Shown here: positions 28,434-37,337 of the stretch, piece after piece
How the letters are laid out: each line of letters starts with the position of its first letter
Position numbering within the stretch: position 1 is the first letter of the stretch
Source of the DNA: Thermohalobacter berrensis
Lineage (GTDB): Bacteria > Bacillota > Clostridia > Tissierellales > Thermohalobacteraceae
Direction: 5' to 3'
Assembly: GCF_003609645.1 (NCBI RefSeq)
Contig: NZ_MCIB01000004.1
Span: 25,536-89,535 of the forward strand
Length of the DNA stretch: 64,000 nucleotides
Notes under the pieces: generated by a model
Seen by the model: only the letters and a program-made list of their open reading frames with translations
What the model was told of the DNA's origin: nothing
Databases searched by the model: none
Translations under genes and position numbers: made by a program

Positions 28434-30359
28434 ATGGTAAAAGTAACATTTAAACCCAAAAATATCCAGATAGAAGCTAAAGTAGGAGAAAATTTATTGG
28501 AAGTAGCTAGAAGGGCAGATGTATTTATAGATGCTCCCTGTAATGGAAATGGTTCTTGTGGAAAATGTAAAGTAAAGATACTTAAGGGCAAAGTGGATTC
28601 TAAAAAATCACATCATATAAAAGAAAATGAATGGAAAAATGGATGGGTTTTAGCATGTGTTACTAAGGTAATTGAAGATATTGAGGTTGAGGTTCCTGAA
28701 AATGAGTCTTCTTGTATGAAAGGGATGAAAATAGAAGACCTTTCATCACCTAAAGATAGAGAAATTTTCCAAAGGGCTATAAATAAGATACTAGAAAATG
28801 GAATGGAATTTAGGTCATATGTAAGAAAGGATTATATTGAAATACCGCAGCCTACCCTTGATGATAACATTTCAGATTGGGATAGGATAAAAAGAAGTAT
28901 AAGAAATGATTTAGGATATTCAAAGGTATTCTGTAGGCTTCCTATATTAAGAAGACTACCTCATATTTTAAGGGAAAGTAATTATAAAGTAACTATTACT
29001 CATATACCTAGAGGAGGTAATAGGACAACAATTGTCAACATTGAACAAGGTGATACTACAGATAGGCTTTATGGTGTTGCAGTAGATATAGGTACAACTA
29101 GTGTTGCTGCTTGTCTTGTTGATTTATATGAAGGGAAATTACTAGCTAAAGCATCATCAGGAAATGCACAGATGCAATATGGGGCAGATGTTATAAACAG
29201 AATTATATATGCAACAAAAAATAATGGACTAGAAAAACTTAATAAAGCTGTAATAAATGATACTATAAATCCACTTCTTAGGAAAATGTATTTAGATTCA
29301 GGTGTAGGTAAAGATGAGGTTATAGCCTTTGTTGCAGCAGGTAATACAACTATGTGTCATTTATTACTAGGGGTTTATCCAGACTACCTTAGACGAGAAC
29401 CGTATATTCCTGCATTTGTGCGCTCACCATTTATTAAGGCTTCTGAGTTAGGGATAGATGTAAACCCTGAGACATTCTTATATATAACTCCTTCGGTTGC
29501 TAGTTATGTTGGTGGAGATATAACAGCAGGGGTTTTATCATCTGGGATGTGGTCTTCTGAAGAGAATGTTCTCTTTGTTGACCTTGGAACAAATGGTGAG
29601 ATTGTTTTTGGGAATAAAGACTTTTTTGTAACATGTGCATGTTCTTCAGGACCTGCCTTTGAAGGTGGAGAAATTAGTTGTGGGATGAGAGCAGCAAGTG
29701 GAGCTATTGAAAAGATAGTAATAGATAAAAAAACTTATGATGTAAAACTTGATATTATCAATTCTAAAAAACCTAAGGGTATATGTGGTTCAGGTTTAAT
29801 TCATCTTATAGCAGAAATGATGATTGCAGGGATAATTGATAGAAAGGGAAGAATTAACAGAAATATTGAACATCCTAGGATTAGATTTGATGAAAATGAT
29901 ATAGGTGAGTTTGTAGTTGCCTTTAAAGAGGATTGGGATATTGAAGAAGATATAACTATAACAGAGATTGATATAGATAACTTTATAAAAGCAAAGGGAG
30001 CTGTATATTCAGGAATTTCTACATTATTATTAAGCTTAGGAATGGACTTTGATACTATAGATAAGGTATATATAGCAGGAGGAATCGGAAATAGTATATC
30101 TATTAAAAAATCAATACAGATAGGTCTTTTCCCTGATATACCTGAAGAGAAATTTTCATATATTGGAAATAGTTCCTTGATTGGATGTTATCTTACACTA
30201 ATGAGTGAAGATGCTAGGCTTAAAATGGAAGATGTGGCAAATCAGATGACTTACATTGAACTTAGTGCCCATCCGGGATATATGGATGAGTTTGTGTCAG
30301 CCTGCTTCTTACCACATACTAATATTGAAAGATTTCCATCAGTAGAAAAAATACTATAA
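28434..30359 (+). CDS. acsV: AcsV, RACo-type reductive activator of the corrinoid protein
   Basis: Restores Co(I) in the corrinoid Fe-S protein in an ATP-dependent step. 641 residues from ATG 28434. The N-terminal plant-type 2Fe-2S ferredoxin domain has Cys36, 42, 45 and 75 (CNGNGSCGKC). After a linker come the ASKHA-fold ATPase halves (VAVDIGTTSVAA, FVDLGTNGEIVFG, CGSGLIHLIAEM, YIAGGIGNSIS), as in the DUF4445 family. Length matches RACo. It follows gcvH after a terminator, so its expression may be lower. Confidence 0.93.
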   Translation: MVKVTFKPKNIQIEAKVGENLLEVARRADVFIDAPCNGNGSCGKCKVKILKGKVDSKKSHHIKENEWKNGWVLACVTKVIEDIEVEVPENESSCMKGMKIEDLSSPKDREIFQRAINKILENGMEFRSYVRKDYIEIPQPTLDDNISDWDRIKRSIRNDLGYSKVFCRLPILRRLPHILRESNYKVTITHIPRGGNRTTIVNIEQGDTTDRLYGVAVDIGTTSVAACLVDLYEGKLLAKASSGNAQMQYGADVINRIIYATKNNGLEKLNKAVINDTINPLLRKMYLDSGVGKDEVIAFVAAGNTTMCHLLLGVYPDYLRREPYIPAFVRSPFIKASELGIDVNPETFLYITPSVASYVGGDITAGVLSSGMWSSEENVLFVDLGTNGEIVFGNKDFFVTCACSSGPAFEGGEISCGMRAASGAIEKIVIDKKTYDVKLDIINSKKPKGICGSGLIHLIAEMMIAGIIDRKGRINRNIEHPRIRFDENDIGEFVVAFKEDWDIEEDITITEIDIDNFIKAKGAVYSGISTLLLSLGMDFDTIDKVYIAGGIGNSISIKKSIQIGLFPDIPEEKFSYIGNSSLIGCYLTLMSEDARLKMEDVANQMTYIELSAHPGYMDEFVSACFLPHTNIERFPSVEKIL

Positions 30360-30406
30360 TACAATAGCCAATTTATTGTTTACAATTGACAATTAGTAAA
30401 AACAAA

Positions 30407-30439
30407 AATTGAAACGGGAACCGGGTTCCTGTTTCAATT
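30407..30439 (+). other. Hairpin between acsV and the DUF3786-like gene
   Basis: Stem of about 15 bp: AATTGAAAC and GGGAAC pair with GTTCCT and GTTTCAATT around a 3-base CGG loop, with no T run. The flanking AATTGACAATT-type sequence is repetitive and resembles short dispersed clostridial intergenic elements. Confidence 0.6.
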
Positions 30440-30457
30440 GTAATAAGGAGGTTTTAA

Positions 30458-31126
30458 GTGGATAAAAATGCTGTAAAAGAAGATAGACAAGGGAAGGTTC
30501 CTTTTGAATATGTAAGAAAAATTTATAAAGATAAAGACCCTTTTACTATGGCTAAATTATCTGGTACAATTTATAATCAGAATAATAAAACCTTTAAATT
30601 AGAGTTAATGGGAGAAACTTATAAAGTTAAATATCCTACTGGAGAAGTTTTTGCTGATGATAATTATGAAATTAAAACCTATTCAGTGAAGACTCTTTTA
30701 TTAAGATACCTTGTGAATGCTAAAGGTATTCCACTTACAGGTAAAGACATAACTTATAAAGAAATGCCTGGAGGACATGTTTACTATAGTAATTTCTACG
30801 GAAGGACTATAAGAAAGCTAGCTAGAATTTTTGGAAATAACATAGAACAGTTTGAGGCAGTACTCAAAAAAATAGGAGGAAAAAAGGTTTCTTTAGGAGA
30901 TGTAGGTTATAGGGTACGTTTTTTAAATAATGTCTATATGACTTTACTTTTATGGGAAGGAGATGAGGAGTTGTCTCCTTCTGCGAATATATTATTTGAT
31001 GCTAATGTTATATACTATTTTGATGCTGAAGATTTAGCAGTTGTTGGCGAAATAGCATTGTATATACTTAAAAATAATGGAAAAGTTCCCACATGGAAGG
31101 GATTATACAGTAACAAAAATAAATGA
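30458..31126 (+). CDS. DUF3786-like protein of acetyl-CoA pathway clusters
   Basis: 222-residue soluble protein. The C-terminal block LLLWEGDEELSPSANILFD and DAEDLAVVGE is what I recognise as DUF3786, a family often found near corrinoid, CODH and methyltransferase genes in anaerobes. No cysteine motif and no catalytic residues can be named. GTG 30458 lies 6 bases after AAGGAGG. It is last in the Wood-Ljungdahl run, so a role in corrinoid protein handling is plausible but unknown. Confidence 0.75.
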   Translation: MDKNAVKEDRQGKVPFEYVRKIYKDKDPFTMAKLSGTIYNQNNKTFKLELMGETYKVKYPTGEVFADDNYEIKTYSVKTLLLRYLVNAKGIPLTGKDITYKEMPGGHVYYSNFYGRTIRKLARIFGNNIEQFEAVLKKIGGKKVSLGDVGYRVRFLNNVYMTLLLWEGDEELSPSANILFDANVIYYFDAEDLAVVGEIALYILKNNGKVPTWKGLYSNKNK

Positions 31127-31157
31127 TAAAAAATTAACAAAAAATTATTCTAAATAA

Positions 31158-31186
31158 TTGAAATATAATTTCTTTTATATTATAAT
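31158..31186 (+). promoter_or_regulatory. Sigma-A promoter of the fmdE/ABC operon
   Basis: TTGAAA (31158-31163), 17 bases, TATAAT (31181-31186). The transcript should start near 31193, about 117 bases before the fmdE-like gene. Confidence 0.75.
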
Positions 31187-31192
31187 ATTAGT

Positions 31193-31309
31193 TGAAAAAG
31201 GAATAAAATACCATATAAAAATTTAGTCATGAAGACTATTAAAGCCATGAAGGCTACTTATTTAAGTAGTTTTTGTGGCTTTTTCTATTTTTTGAAAGGA
31301 GATGATATT
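31193..31309 (+). promoter_or_regulatory. fmdE leader: tandem ATGAA-loop hairpins and competing terminator
   Basis: Hairpin 1 pairs TAGTC (31224-31228) with GACTA (31234-31238). Hairpin 2 pairs AGCC (31243-31246) with GGCT (31252-31255). Both have the identical loop ATGAA closed by C-G. A terminator can form instead: AAAGCCA (31241-31247) pairs with TGGCTTT (31076 + 200, i.e. 31276-31282), enclosing a CTACTT / AAGTAG hairpin and followed by T-rich sequence. AGCC has two possible partners, so hairpin 2 and the terminator exclude each other. The cooT leader has the same apex and logic. Confidence 0.6.
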
Positions 31310-31837
31310 ATGGATAAAAAACTATGGGAAAAATGTGTTGATTTCCATGGTCACGAATGTCCAGGGCTTGCTATAGGATATAGGGTTGCAGAGTCAGTTA
31401 GAAAAAGATTAGGATTAGATTTTTCAAAGGATGAGGAAGTTGTATGTATAACAGAAAATGATGCTTGCGGAGTTGATGCTATTCAGGTTATTTTAGGTTG
31501 TACCTTTGGTAAAGGTAATTTAATCTATAGAGGTACAGGAAAACATGCTTTTACTTTCTTTAGAAGAAATACAAATGAAGGAGTAAGAATTGTATTAAAA
31601 CCTTTAAATGAAGAGATGGATAGAGAAAAACGACAAAATTACATATTAACTGCACCTGAAGAGGAAATATTCCAATTTAAAAAGCCAAATTTTGATTTAC
31701 CAGAAAAGGCTAGAATTTTTAAAACAATAGAATGTGAAATATGTAATGAAGGAGCACCTGAGCATAAAATAAGGCTTATGGATGGAAAAAAGGTATGTTT
31801 AGATTGCTTTAAAGACTACTCAAGGGGATGGGACTAA
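31310..31837 (+). CDS. FmdE-family protein with zinc-ribbon C-terminus
   Basis: 175 residues from ATG 31310 with AAAGGAG upstream; an in-frame upstream ATG at 31229 lies inside the leader hairpins and is rejected. The FmdE signature DFHGHECPGLAIGYR is at the N-terminus and ENDACGVDAIQ follows. A CEIC...CLDC zinc ribbon closes the protein. No formylmethanofuran dehydrogenase subunits are present, so this is the widespread bacterial stand-alone form, often linked to metal (Mo, W or Ni) uptake loci. First gene of the operon leading to the ABC importer. Confidence 0.85.
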   Translation: MDKKLWEKCVDFHGHECPGLAIGYRVAESVRKRLGLDFSKDEEVVCITENDACGVDAIQVILGCTFGKGNLIYRGTGKHAFTFFRRNTNEGVRIVLKPLNEEMDREKRQNYILTAPEEEIFQFKKPNFDLPEKARIFKTIECEICNEGAPEHKIRLMDGKKVCLDCFKDYSRGWD

Positions 31838-31923
31838 AGCAATTTACAATTAAAAATGGACAATTCACAATTGAGGATAGATGAAGACAAATGTGAAATT
31901 AAACTTTTAGAGGGGGATTGAAA

Positions 31924-32448
31924 ATGGATAAGACCAAAAAAATAGTTTATTCAAGTTTTTTTATTGCACTAGGGATAATTATACCAATGCTATTTCATAC
32001 AATAAAAAATTTTGGGAGAGCATTTTTACCTATGCATATACCAGTATTATTGGGAGGATTTATTTTAGGTCCATATTTTGGACTATTAGTTGGATTGATT
32101 ACACCTTTTTTAAGTTCTATACTTACTGGAATGCCACCAATTTTTCCTGTAGGGATAATAATGTTTTTTGAGTTATCAACCTATGGTTTTGTTTCAGGAT
32201 TATTTTATAATAAGCTAAAACAGAATGAAATTATAACACTAACTTCAGCTATGATAATTGGAAGAATTATTGCTGCTTTAGTAGTAGCAGTTTTAGTCTA
32301 TGGTTTTGGAGCAAAAATGCCAAACCCATTTACGTATATAAAAATGGCAGTTATTGTTGGATTGCCTGGTATTGCGATTCAAGTAATCCTAATCCCAATT
32401 TTAGTTCTTAGTTTAAAAAGAACACGTATATTACATGAAACTAATTAA
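31924..32448 (+). CDS. ECF transporter S component-like membrane protein
   Basis: 174 residues with about six hydrophobic helices, including the glycine-rich blocks VLLGGFILGPYFGLLVGLITPFLSS, typical of S components of energy-coupling factor importers (the block is longer than any single motif I can quote). The substrate is not readable. No EcfA or EcfT genes are adjacent, so it would share a general ECF module. ATG 31924 is 7 bases after AGGGGG; TTG 31918 is too close. Its place beside metal-type genes suggests a metal or cofactor precursor. Confidence 0.75.
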   Translation: MDKTKKIVYSSFFIALGIIIPMLFHTIKNFGRAFLPMHIPVLLGGFILGPYFGLLVGLITPFLSSILTGMPPIFPVGIIMFFELSTYGFVSGLFYNKLKQNEIITLTSAMIIGRIIAALVVAVLVYGFGAKMPNPFTYIKMAVIVGLPGIAIQVILIPILVLSLKRTRILHETN

Positions 32449-32463
32449 AAGGAGGAAAAGAAA

Positions 32464-33051
32464 TTGAAGCATAAGGAGTATTTCAATAGTATAGCTGAAA
32501 AATGGGATGATATGGTAGAACATAATAAGCAAAAGCTAAATATTCTTTTTAAACATATAAATATTGAGAAGGGAGAAAGTGTATTAGATGTTGGAACTGG
32601 CACGGGAGTATTAATTCCATATATACATAATTTTGTAGGGAATAATGGAGAAATTTATGCTATTGACCTTTCAGAAAAGATGATAGAAATTGCAAAGAAA
32701 AAGTATGATTTTAAAAATGTCAAATACTTTCAAGGTGATGTAAATAAATTAAATATGGAAAATGATTTTAATAGTATTTTATGTTATTCTGTTTTTCCTC
32801 ATTTTCCTAAAAAGGAAGATACAATAAATAATCTGGCAAAAGGACTAAAGAGGAATGGCAAATTAGTTATATTCCATTCACAATCTAGAGAAAAAATAAA
32901 TTCTATTCATAAAAATATAGGAGGAACAGTGGCAAATGACTTGTTACCACCAGTAGACGAAATAGCTAATATGATGATGAGGGCAGGTTTAGATGTGGAA
33001 AAGCAAATAGATAATAGTGATATGTTCTTCATAAAGGGCATAAAAAGGTAA
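32464..33051 (+). CDS. Class I SAM-dependent methyltransferase (first of a pair)
   Basis: 195 residues. Motif I is VLDVGTGTGVLIPYI and the acidic motif is IYAIDLSEKMIEIAKK, so SAM binding is secure. The substrate domain is minimal. TTG start with AAGGAGG upstream. It lies between the ECF S component and a second methyltransferase, all on one strand with short gaps, so it most likely acts on the same small molecule or metal-related substrate as its neighbours. That substrate is unknown. Confidence 0.8.
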   Translation: MKHKEYFNSIAEKWDDMVEHNKQKLNILFKHINIEKGESVLDVGTGTGVLIPYIHNFVGNNGEIYAIDLSEKMIEIAKKKYDFKNVKYFQGDVNKLNMENDFNSILCYSVFPHFPKKEDTINNLAKGLKRNGKLVIFHSQSREKINSIHKNIGGTVANDLLPPVDEIANMMMRAGLDVEKQIDNSDMFFIKGIKR

Positions 33052-33088
33052 AGGGAAAGATTGGAGGAGTTTGAAAGGAGTCTAACTT

Positions 33089-33907
33089 ATGGACATTGAT
33101 TATTTTAAAAAGTTATGGAAAAAAACTGATGAGGATAGAGATGCAGTAGAGAAGTTTTGGAATAGTAGAGCAGATGAATTTAATAAAAAAATTTCTAAAA
33201 GACAAGAAAAAGATAAGGATCCTATAAAATTTCTTATTGAAAACAATATGCTTAAAAGAGATTATAAAGTATTAGATATAGGGTCTGGACCTGGTAGATA
33301 TTCAATAAGATTTGCTAAAGAATGCAAAAAAGTAGTAGCAATAGATATATCAGAAAAAATGTTAGAGAAAGCTATTGATAATGCCAAAAAAGAAAAACTA
33401 GATAATATTCAATTTAAAAAGGTATTTTGGGAAGATTTAAACCTTGAAGAAAATGATTGGAATAAAAAATTTGATTTAGTTTTTGCTTCTATGTGTCCAG
33501 GAATAAACAGCTATGAAACACTTTTAAAAATGGTAGATGCAAGTAGAAATTATTGTTTTTTGAGTGGTTTTGCACATAGAAATGATTATTTATGGAATAA
33601 ATTATATAAGAAATTAAGGGGAAAAGATTACCCTAGATTTTATGATAATAAGATTTATTGCATTTTTAATATATTATGGAATATTGGATATTATCCCGAG
33701 ATAAGATACATAGATAAAAATTGGGAAGAAACCTATTCAATAGATTATATTTGTAATTTTTATATATCTAGGTTTGAATTGGAAGGAGAATTAAGTATAG
33801 AAGAAAAGGAACAAATATGCAAATTATTAAAGGAATATTCTAAAGATGGATATGTAAAAGAAAATGTAAGTTCTAAAGTTGCTTGGATTTACTGGAGTGT
33901 TAAATAG
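33089..33907 (+). CDS. Class I SAM-dependent methyltransferase (second of a pair)
   Basis: 272 residues. Motif I is VLDIGSGPGRYSIRFA with acidic VVAIDISEKMLEKA. A FASMCPGINSYE segment follows where methyltransferases carry motif IV, and then a long C-terminal domain rich in Trp and Tyr. I recall this kind of enzyme next to nickel/peptide ABC importers in Clostridia and methanogens. The stop codon is only 13 bases before the binding-protein start, so it is translationally tied to the transporter. Substrate unknown. Confidence 0.8.
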   Translation: MDIDYFKKLWKKTDEDRDAVEKFWNSRADEFNKKISKRQEKDKDPIKFLIENNMLKRDYKVLDIGSGPGRYSIRFAKECKKVVAIDISEKMLEKAIDNAKKEKLDNIQFKKVFWEDLNLEENDWNKKFDLVFASMCPGINSYETLLKMVDASRNYCFLSGFAHRNDYLWNKLYKKLRGKDYPRFYDNKIYCIFNILWNIGYYPEIRYIDKNWEETYSIDYICNFYISRFELEGELSIEEKEQICKLLKEYSKDGYVKENVSSKVAWIYWSVK

Positions 33908-33920
33908 AAAGGGGATTTTA

Positions 33921-35492
33921 ATGGGAAACAAAAATATTTTAATTATTTCATTTATATTAATATTATCTCTTCTAGCTGGATGTGGTCAGGATAATATACA
34001 AGCAAATGAAAAATTAAATAAAAATAATGATAACCTAGTCATAAGATTAGAGGGAGGAGATTGGGGATATCCAACACCTTTTTTACATTATAGAAGGGGT
34101 CCGGGAGCATATAAAATGAAATTAATATTTGATAGTTTACTTGAAAAGGATGAAAAGGGTCTAATACCTTGGCTTGCAAAAGAATGGGAAATTAAAAATG
34201 ATGGAAAAGAATACATATTTAAATTAAATAAAAATATAAAATGGCATGATGGAAATAAATTAACTGCAGATGATGTTAAGTTTACGTTTGAATACTATAA
34301 AGCTCATCCTCCTGTTTGGAACAATCTAATAGTTAATGGGAAAAATATAATAGAAAATGTAGATATTATAGATGATTATACAATTAAATTTATTGTTAAT
34401 GAAAAGAATGCAACATATCTAGAGAGAGTAGGAACTATGCCAATAATACCTAAACACATATGGGAAAATGTAAAAGATCCACTTAAATTTTATAGAGAAG
34501 AAGCAGTTATTGGATGTGGACCATATAAACTTACTAATTATAGTAGAGAACAGGGAATTTACAAATTTAAAGCCTTTGAAAACTATTGGGGACCTAAACA
34601 AAAAGTAGATGTAATAGAATTTGTACCAGTAAGTGATCCAATCCTAGCCTTTGAAAAAGGTGATATTGATACTTTGATGGCATCTCCAGATATATTAAAT
34701 AGATATGAAAACAATGAAGGATTTAAGGTAACTAAAAATAAACCATTCTGGGGATATAGGTTAATTTTTAATATGGATAATAGACCTGAATTAAAGGACA
34801 AAAGTTTAAGAAAGGTTTTTGCTTATGGAATAAATAGGGATGAATTAGTTCAAAAAGTTGCTAGAGGGGCAGGTATAGTTGCTAGTATGGGTTATCTTCC
34901 AAAAGCACATAAGTGGTATAATCCTGATATTAAAAAATATAATTTTGATATTGAAAAAGCAAGAAAACTTATAAATGGCAAAGAGTATAGTTTTAAATTA
35001 TTAATAGGAAATTCTCCAAAAGAAGTAAAAATTGCTGAACTTATTAAACTAAGCCTTTCTAAAGTAGGGATTAATATAGAGGTAAAAAGTGTTGATAATA
35101 AGACAAGAGATGGATTGGTAAAAAAAGGTGATTTTGAGCTGGCCATTATAGGTCATGGAGGATGGGGAAGAGACCCAGATTTATTAAGGGATATGTACTA
35201 TTCCTCTGAAACTATGGAAAGTAATAGCCCAGCCTCAGGCTCATTGCCTGGATTTTATAATGAGAAAATAAATGAATTAGCTTTGTTACAGATGAAACAG
35301 CTTAATTTTGATGAGAGAAAAGAAACAATTTATAAACTACAAGAGGTTATTGCCCAGGAGGTTCCACAAATCCCTCTATTTAATACAATTGGATATTTTG
35401 TATTTAGACCTTTAAAATATGATGGATGGATGTATACTTATGATCATCATTATCCTGAACATTGTAAGTTATCGTACTTAGAAAGGAAGTAA
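33921..35492 (+). CDS. ABC importer substrate-binding lipoprotein (nickel/peptide family)
   Basis: 523 residues from ATG 33921 (GGGGATTTTA upstream). Lipoprotein signal with lipobox LLAGC, the lipidated Cys at residue 21. It is an SBP family 5 protein (KLIFDSLLEKDEKGLIPWLAKEWE, FKLNKNIKWHDGNKLTADDVKFTFEYYK), the class that includes NikA, OppA and DppA. Substrate cannot be decided from fold alone. Context (FmdE-like gene, CODH/ACS nearby) favours nickel or a nickel complex; peptide uptake is the alternative. Confidence 0.85.
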   Translation: MGNKNILIISFILILSLLAGCGQDNIQANEKLNKNNDNLVIRLEGGDWGYPTPFLHYRRGPGAYKMKLIFDSLLEKDEKGLIPWLAKEWEIKNDGKEYIFKLNKNIKWHDGNKLTADDVKFTFEYYKAHPPVWNNLIVNGKNIIENVDIIDDYTIKFIVNEKNATYLERVGTMPIIPKHIWENVKDPLKFYREEAVIGCGPYKLTNYSREQGIYKFKAFENYWGPKQKVDVIEFVPVSDPILAFEKGDIDTLMASPDILNRYENNEGFKVTKNKPFWGYRLIFNMDNRPELKDKSLRKVFAYGINRDELVQKVARGAGIVASMGYLPKAHKWYNPDIKKYNFDIEKARKLINGKEYSFKLLIGNSPKEVKIAELIKLSLSKVGINIEVKSVDNKTRDGLVKKGDFELAIIGHGGWGRDPDLLRDMYYSSETMESNSPASGSLPGFYNEKINELALLQMKQLNFDERKETIYKLQEVIAQEVPQIPLFNTIGYFVFRPLKYDGWMYTYDHHYPEHCKLSYLERK

Positions 35493-35498
35493 TATTAA

Positions 35499-36476
35499 AT
35501 GAACAAGCCTATTATTGGGAAAGCATTAGAATATATAATAACTTTCTTTATTATTCTAACATTAAACTTTATGGTTCCTAGGCTTATGCCTGGGGACCCA
35601 TTTACATTTCTTTCAAATGATGAGGTAGGTGTATCATTTACTTTTACAGAAGAGGAAATAAAAAAGTATAAAGACTATTATGGATTAAATAAACCTATAA
35701 CTACTCAATATGTAGATTATTTAAAAAACACACTAAGTGGATATTTGGGATATAGTATTTTTTATAATGATGAAGTTTTAAATATTATTACTGAGAGAAT
35801 TACATGGACAATTTCTTTAGTATTTATATCAACTTTGATTAGTGCTTTTTCTGGAAGTTTATTAGGTTCTATTTCAGCATACTATAGGCATAGAAAAATA
35901 GATAAAGTATTATACTTTTTCTTTGTTAGTATTTCTCAAATCCCTCCATTTTTAATAGGACTCTTAATTTTATATTATTTTGGAGCATATTTAAAGTTAT
36001 TTCCATTATCAGGGGGTATAACTCCTTTTATGGAATATAACTCATATTGGCATAAAATAATAGATTTAGCATATCACTTCATATTACCCGCTTTAACATT
36101 AAGTTTTGTAAATATAGGGAATTTTTACTTAGTGTCTAGAAATAGTGTTATAGAAATACTTTCTAAAGATTATATAACTACTGCTAAAGCTAAAGCACTT
36201 AAAAAAAGGAGAATAGTTTTTGTACATGCCTTAAGGAATGCTATTTTCCCTATTGTTACAAGGATATTTTTAAGTTTTGGAACTGTAATAGGTGGAGCTG
36301 TTTTAATAGAAAATGTATTTAATTACCCAGGATTAGGACTTTTAATGAAAGAGGCTGTTTTTTATAGAGATTATCCCTTAATACAGGGAATATTTACGAT
36401 TATGGCATTATTCGTTTTAACAATGAATCTACTATCTGATTTAATAAATAAAAAACTAGATCCGAGGTTGAGCTGA
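35499..36476 (+). CDS. ABC importer permease, NikB/DppB type
   Basis: 325-residue inner-membrane permease with about six helices. The N-terminal LNFMVPRLMPGDPF is typical of NikB/OppB proteins, and the EAA loop that contacts the ATPase is recognisable in KDYITTAKAKALKKRRIVFVHALRN (read in two parts). It starts 6 bases after the binding protein gene and is followed by the second permease with a 1-base gap. Confidence 0.9.
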   Translation: MNKPIIGKALEYIITFFIILTLNFMVPRLMPGDPFTFLSNDEVGVSFTFTEEEIKKYKDYYGLNKPITTQYVDYLKNTLSGYLGYSIFYNDEVLNIITERITWTISLVFISTLISAFSGSLLGSISAYYRHRKIDKVLYFFFVSISQIPPFLIGLLILYYFGAYLKLFPLSGGITPFMEYNSYWHKIIDLAYHFILPALTLSFVNIGNFYLVSRNSVIEILSKDYITTAKAKALKKRRIVFVHALRNAIFPIVTRIFLSFGTVIGGAVLIENVFNYPGLGLLMKEAVFYRDYPLIQGIFTIMALFVLTMNLLSDLINKKLDPRLS

Positions 36477-36477
36477 T

Positions 36478-37314
36478 ATGGGAAGAATAATTAATATTAT
36501 AAAGGACTTTTCTTTAGTAGGGAAAATATCATTAATAGCCTTAGTTATTATTTTAATAATAGCTATCTTTGCACCCTATTTATCAAAGTATCCACATGAT
36601 AAACCAGTTGCTAGTCCCTTAAAGTCACCGACTAAAGAACATATTTTAGGCACAGATGACCTTGGAATAGATTTATGGGCACAAATAATACATGGAGCTA
36701 GAATAAGTTTAATAGTAGGTTTAGGTACTGCTTTAATTGCAGGGGTAGGTGGAAGTACTATAGGCATACTAGCTGGGTATTTTGGAGGGTTTATAGATAA
36801 ATTTTTAATGCGATTAGCTGATGTAATGATAGTGCTTCCTGAACTTCCTACTATGATTGTGTTAGGAGTTTTCTTTGGCTCCAGTATCTATAACATCATT
36901 ATAGTGCTAAGCCTTTTTTCATGGATAAAGCCTGCCAGAATTGTTAGATCAAAAACTTTGTCAATTAAAGAGGAAAATTTTATAAAAATAGCACAAATAT
37001 ATGGTGCTAAATTTCATTATATAACAATAAAACACATTATGCCTTATATTTTTCCATTAATTTTAATTAGCTTTATAAAGTTAATAAATAGAGCAATTAT
37101 TGCTGAAGCTTCCCTTTCTTTTTTAGGATTAGGTGATCCTACATCTAAAAGTTGGGGTCTTATATTAAATTATGCAATTAATTTTAGCGGAATATATTTT
37201 ACTCCATATTGGAAATGGTGGGTTTTGTCCCCTTTGATAGCTATTACGATAACAGTAGTATCTATAGCTATTATAGGTAGAGAATTTGAAAAGATATTTA
37301 AACTAAAAATATAA
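36478..37314 (+). CDS. ABC importer permease, NikC/DppC type
   Basis: 278 residues, about six helices. The HILGTDDLGIDLWAQIIHGARISL motif region (given here only in outline) and the EASLSFLGLGDP signature place it in the NikC/OppC family, with EAA loop EENFIKIAQIYGAK. It lies 1 base after the first permease, so the two are translationally coupled. Confidence 0.9.
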   Translation: MGRIINIIKDFSLVGKISLIALVIILIIAIFAPYLSKYPHDKPVASPLKSPTKEHILGTDDLGIDLWAQIIHGARISLIVGLGTALIAGVGGSTIGILAGYFGGFIDKFLMRLADVMIVLPELPTMIVLGVFFGSSIYNIIIVLSLFSWIKPARIVRSKTLSIKEENFIKIAQIYGAKFHYITIKHIMPYIFPLILISFIKLINRAIIAEASLSFLGLGDPTSKSWGLILNYAINFSGIYFTPYWKWWVLSPLIAITITVVSIAIIGREFEKIFKLKI

Positions 37315-37337
37315 CTATAAAGAGAGGTTTGAAGAGT

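Noticed and set aside
31229..31309. N-terminal extension of the FmdE-like protein from the ATG at 31229
   Set aside because: That ATG is part of a hairpin loop in the leader, and the strong SD at 31295-31301 points to ATG 31310.
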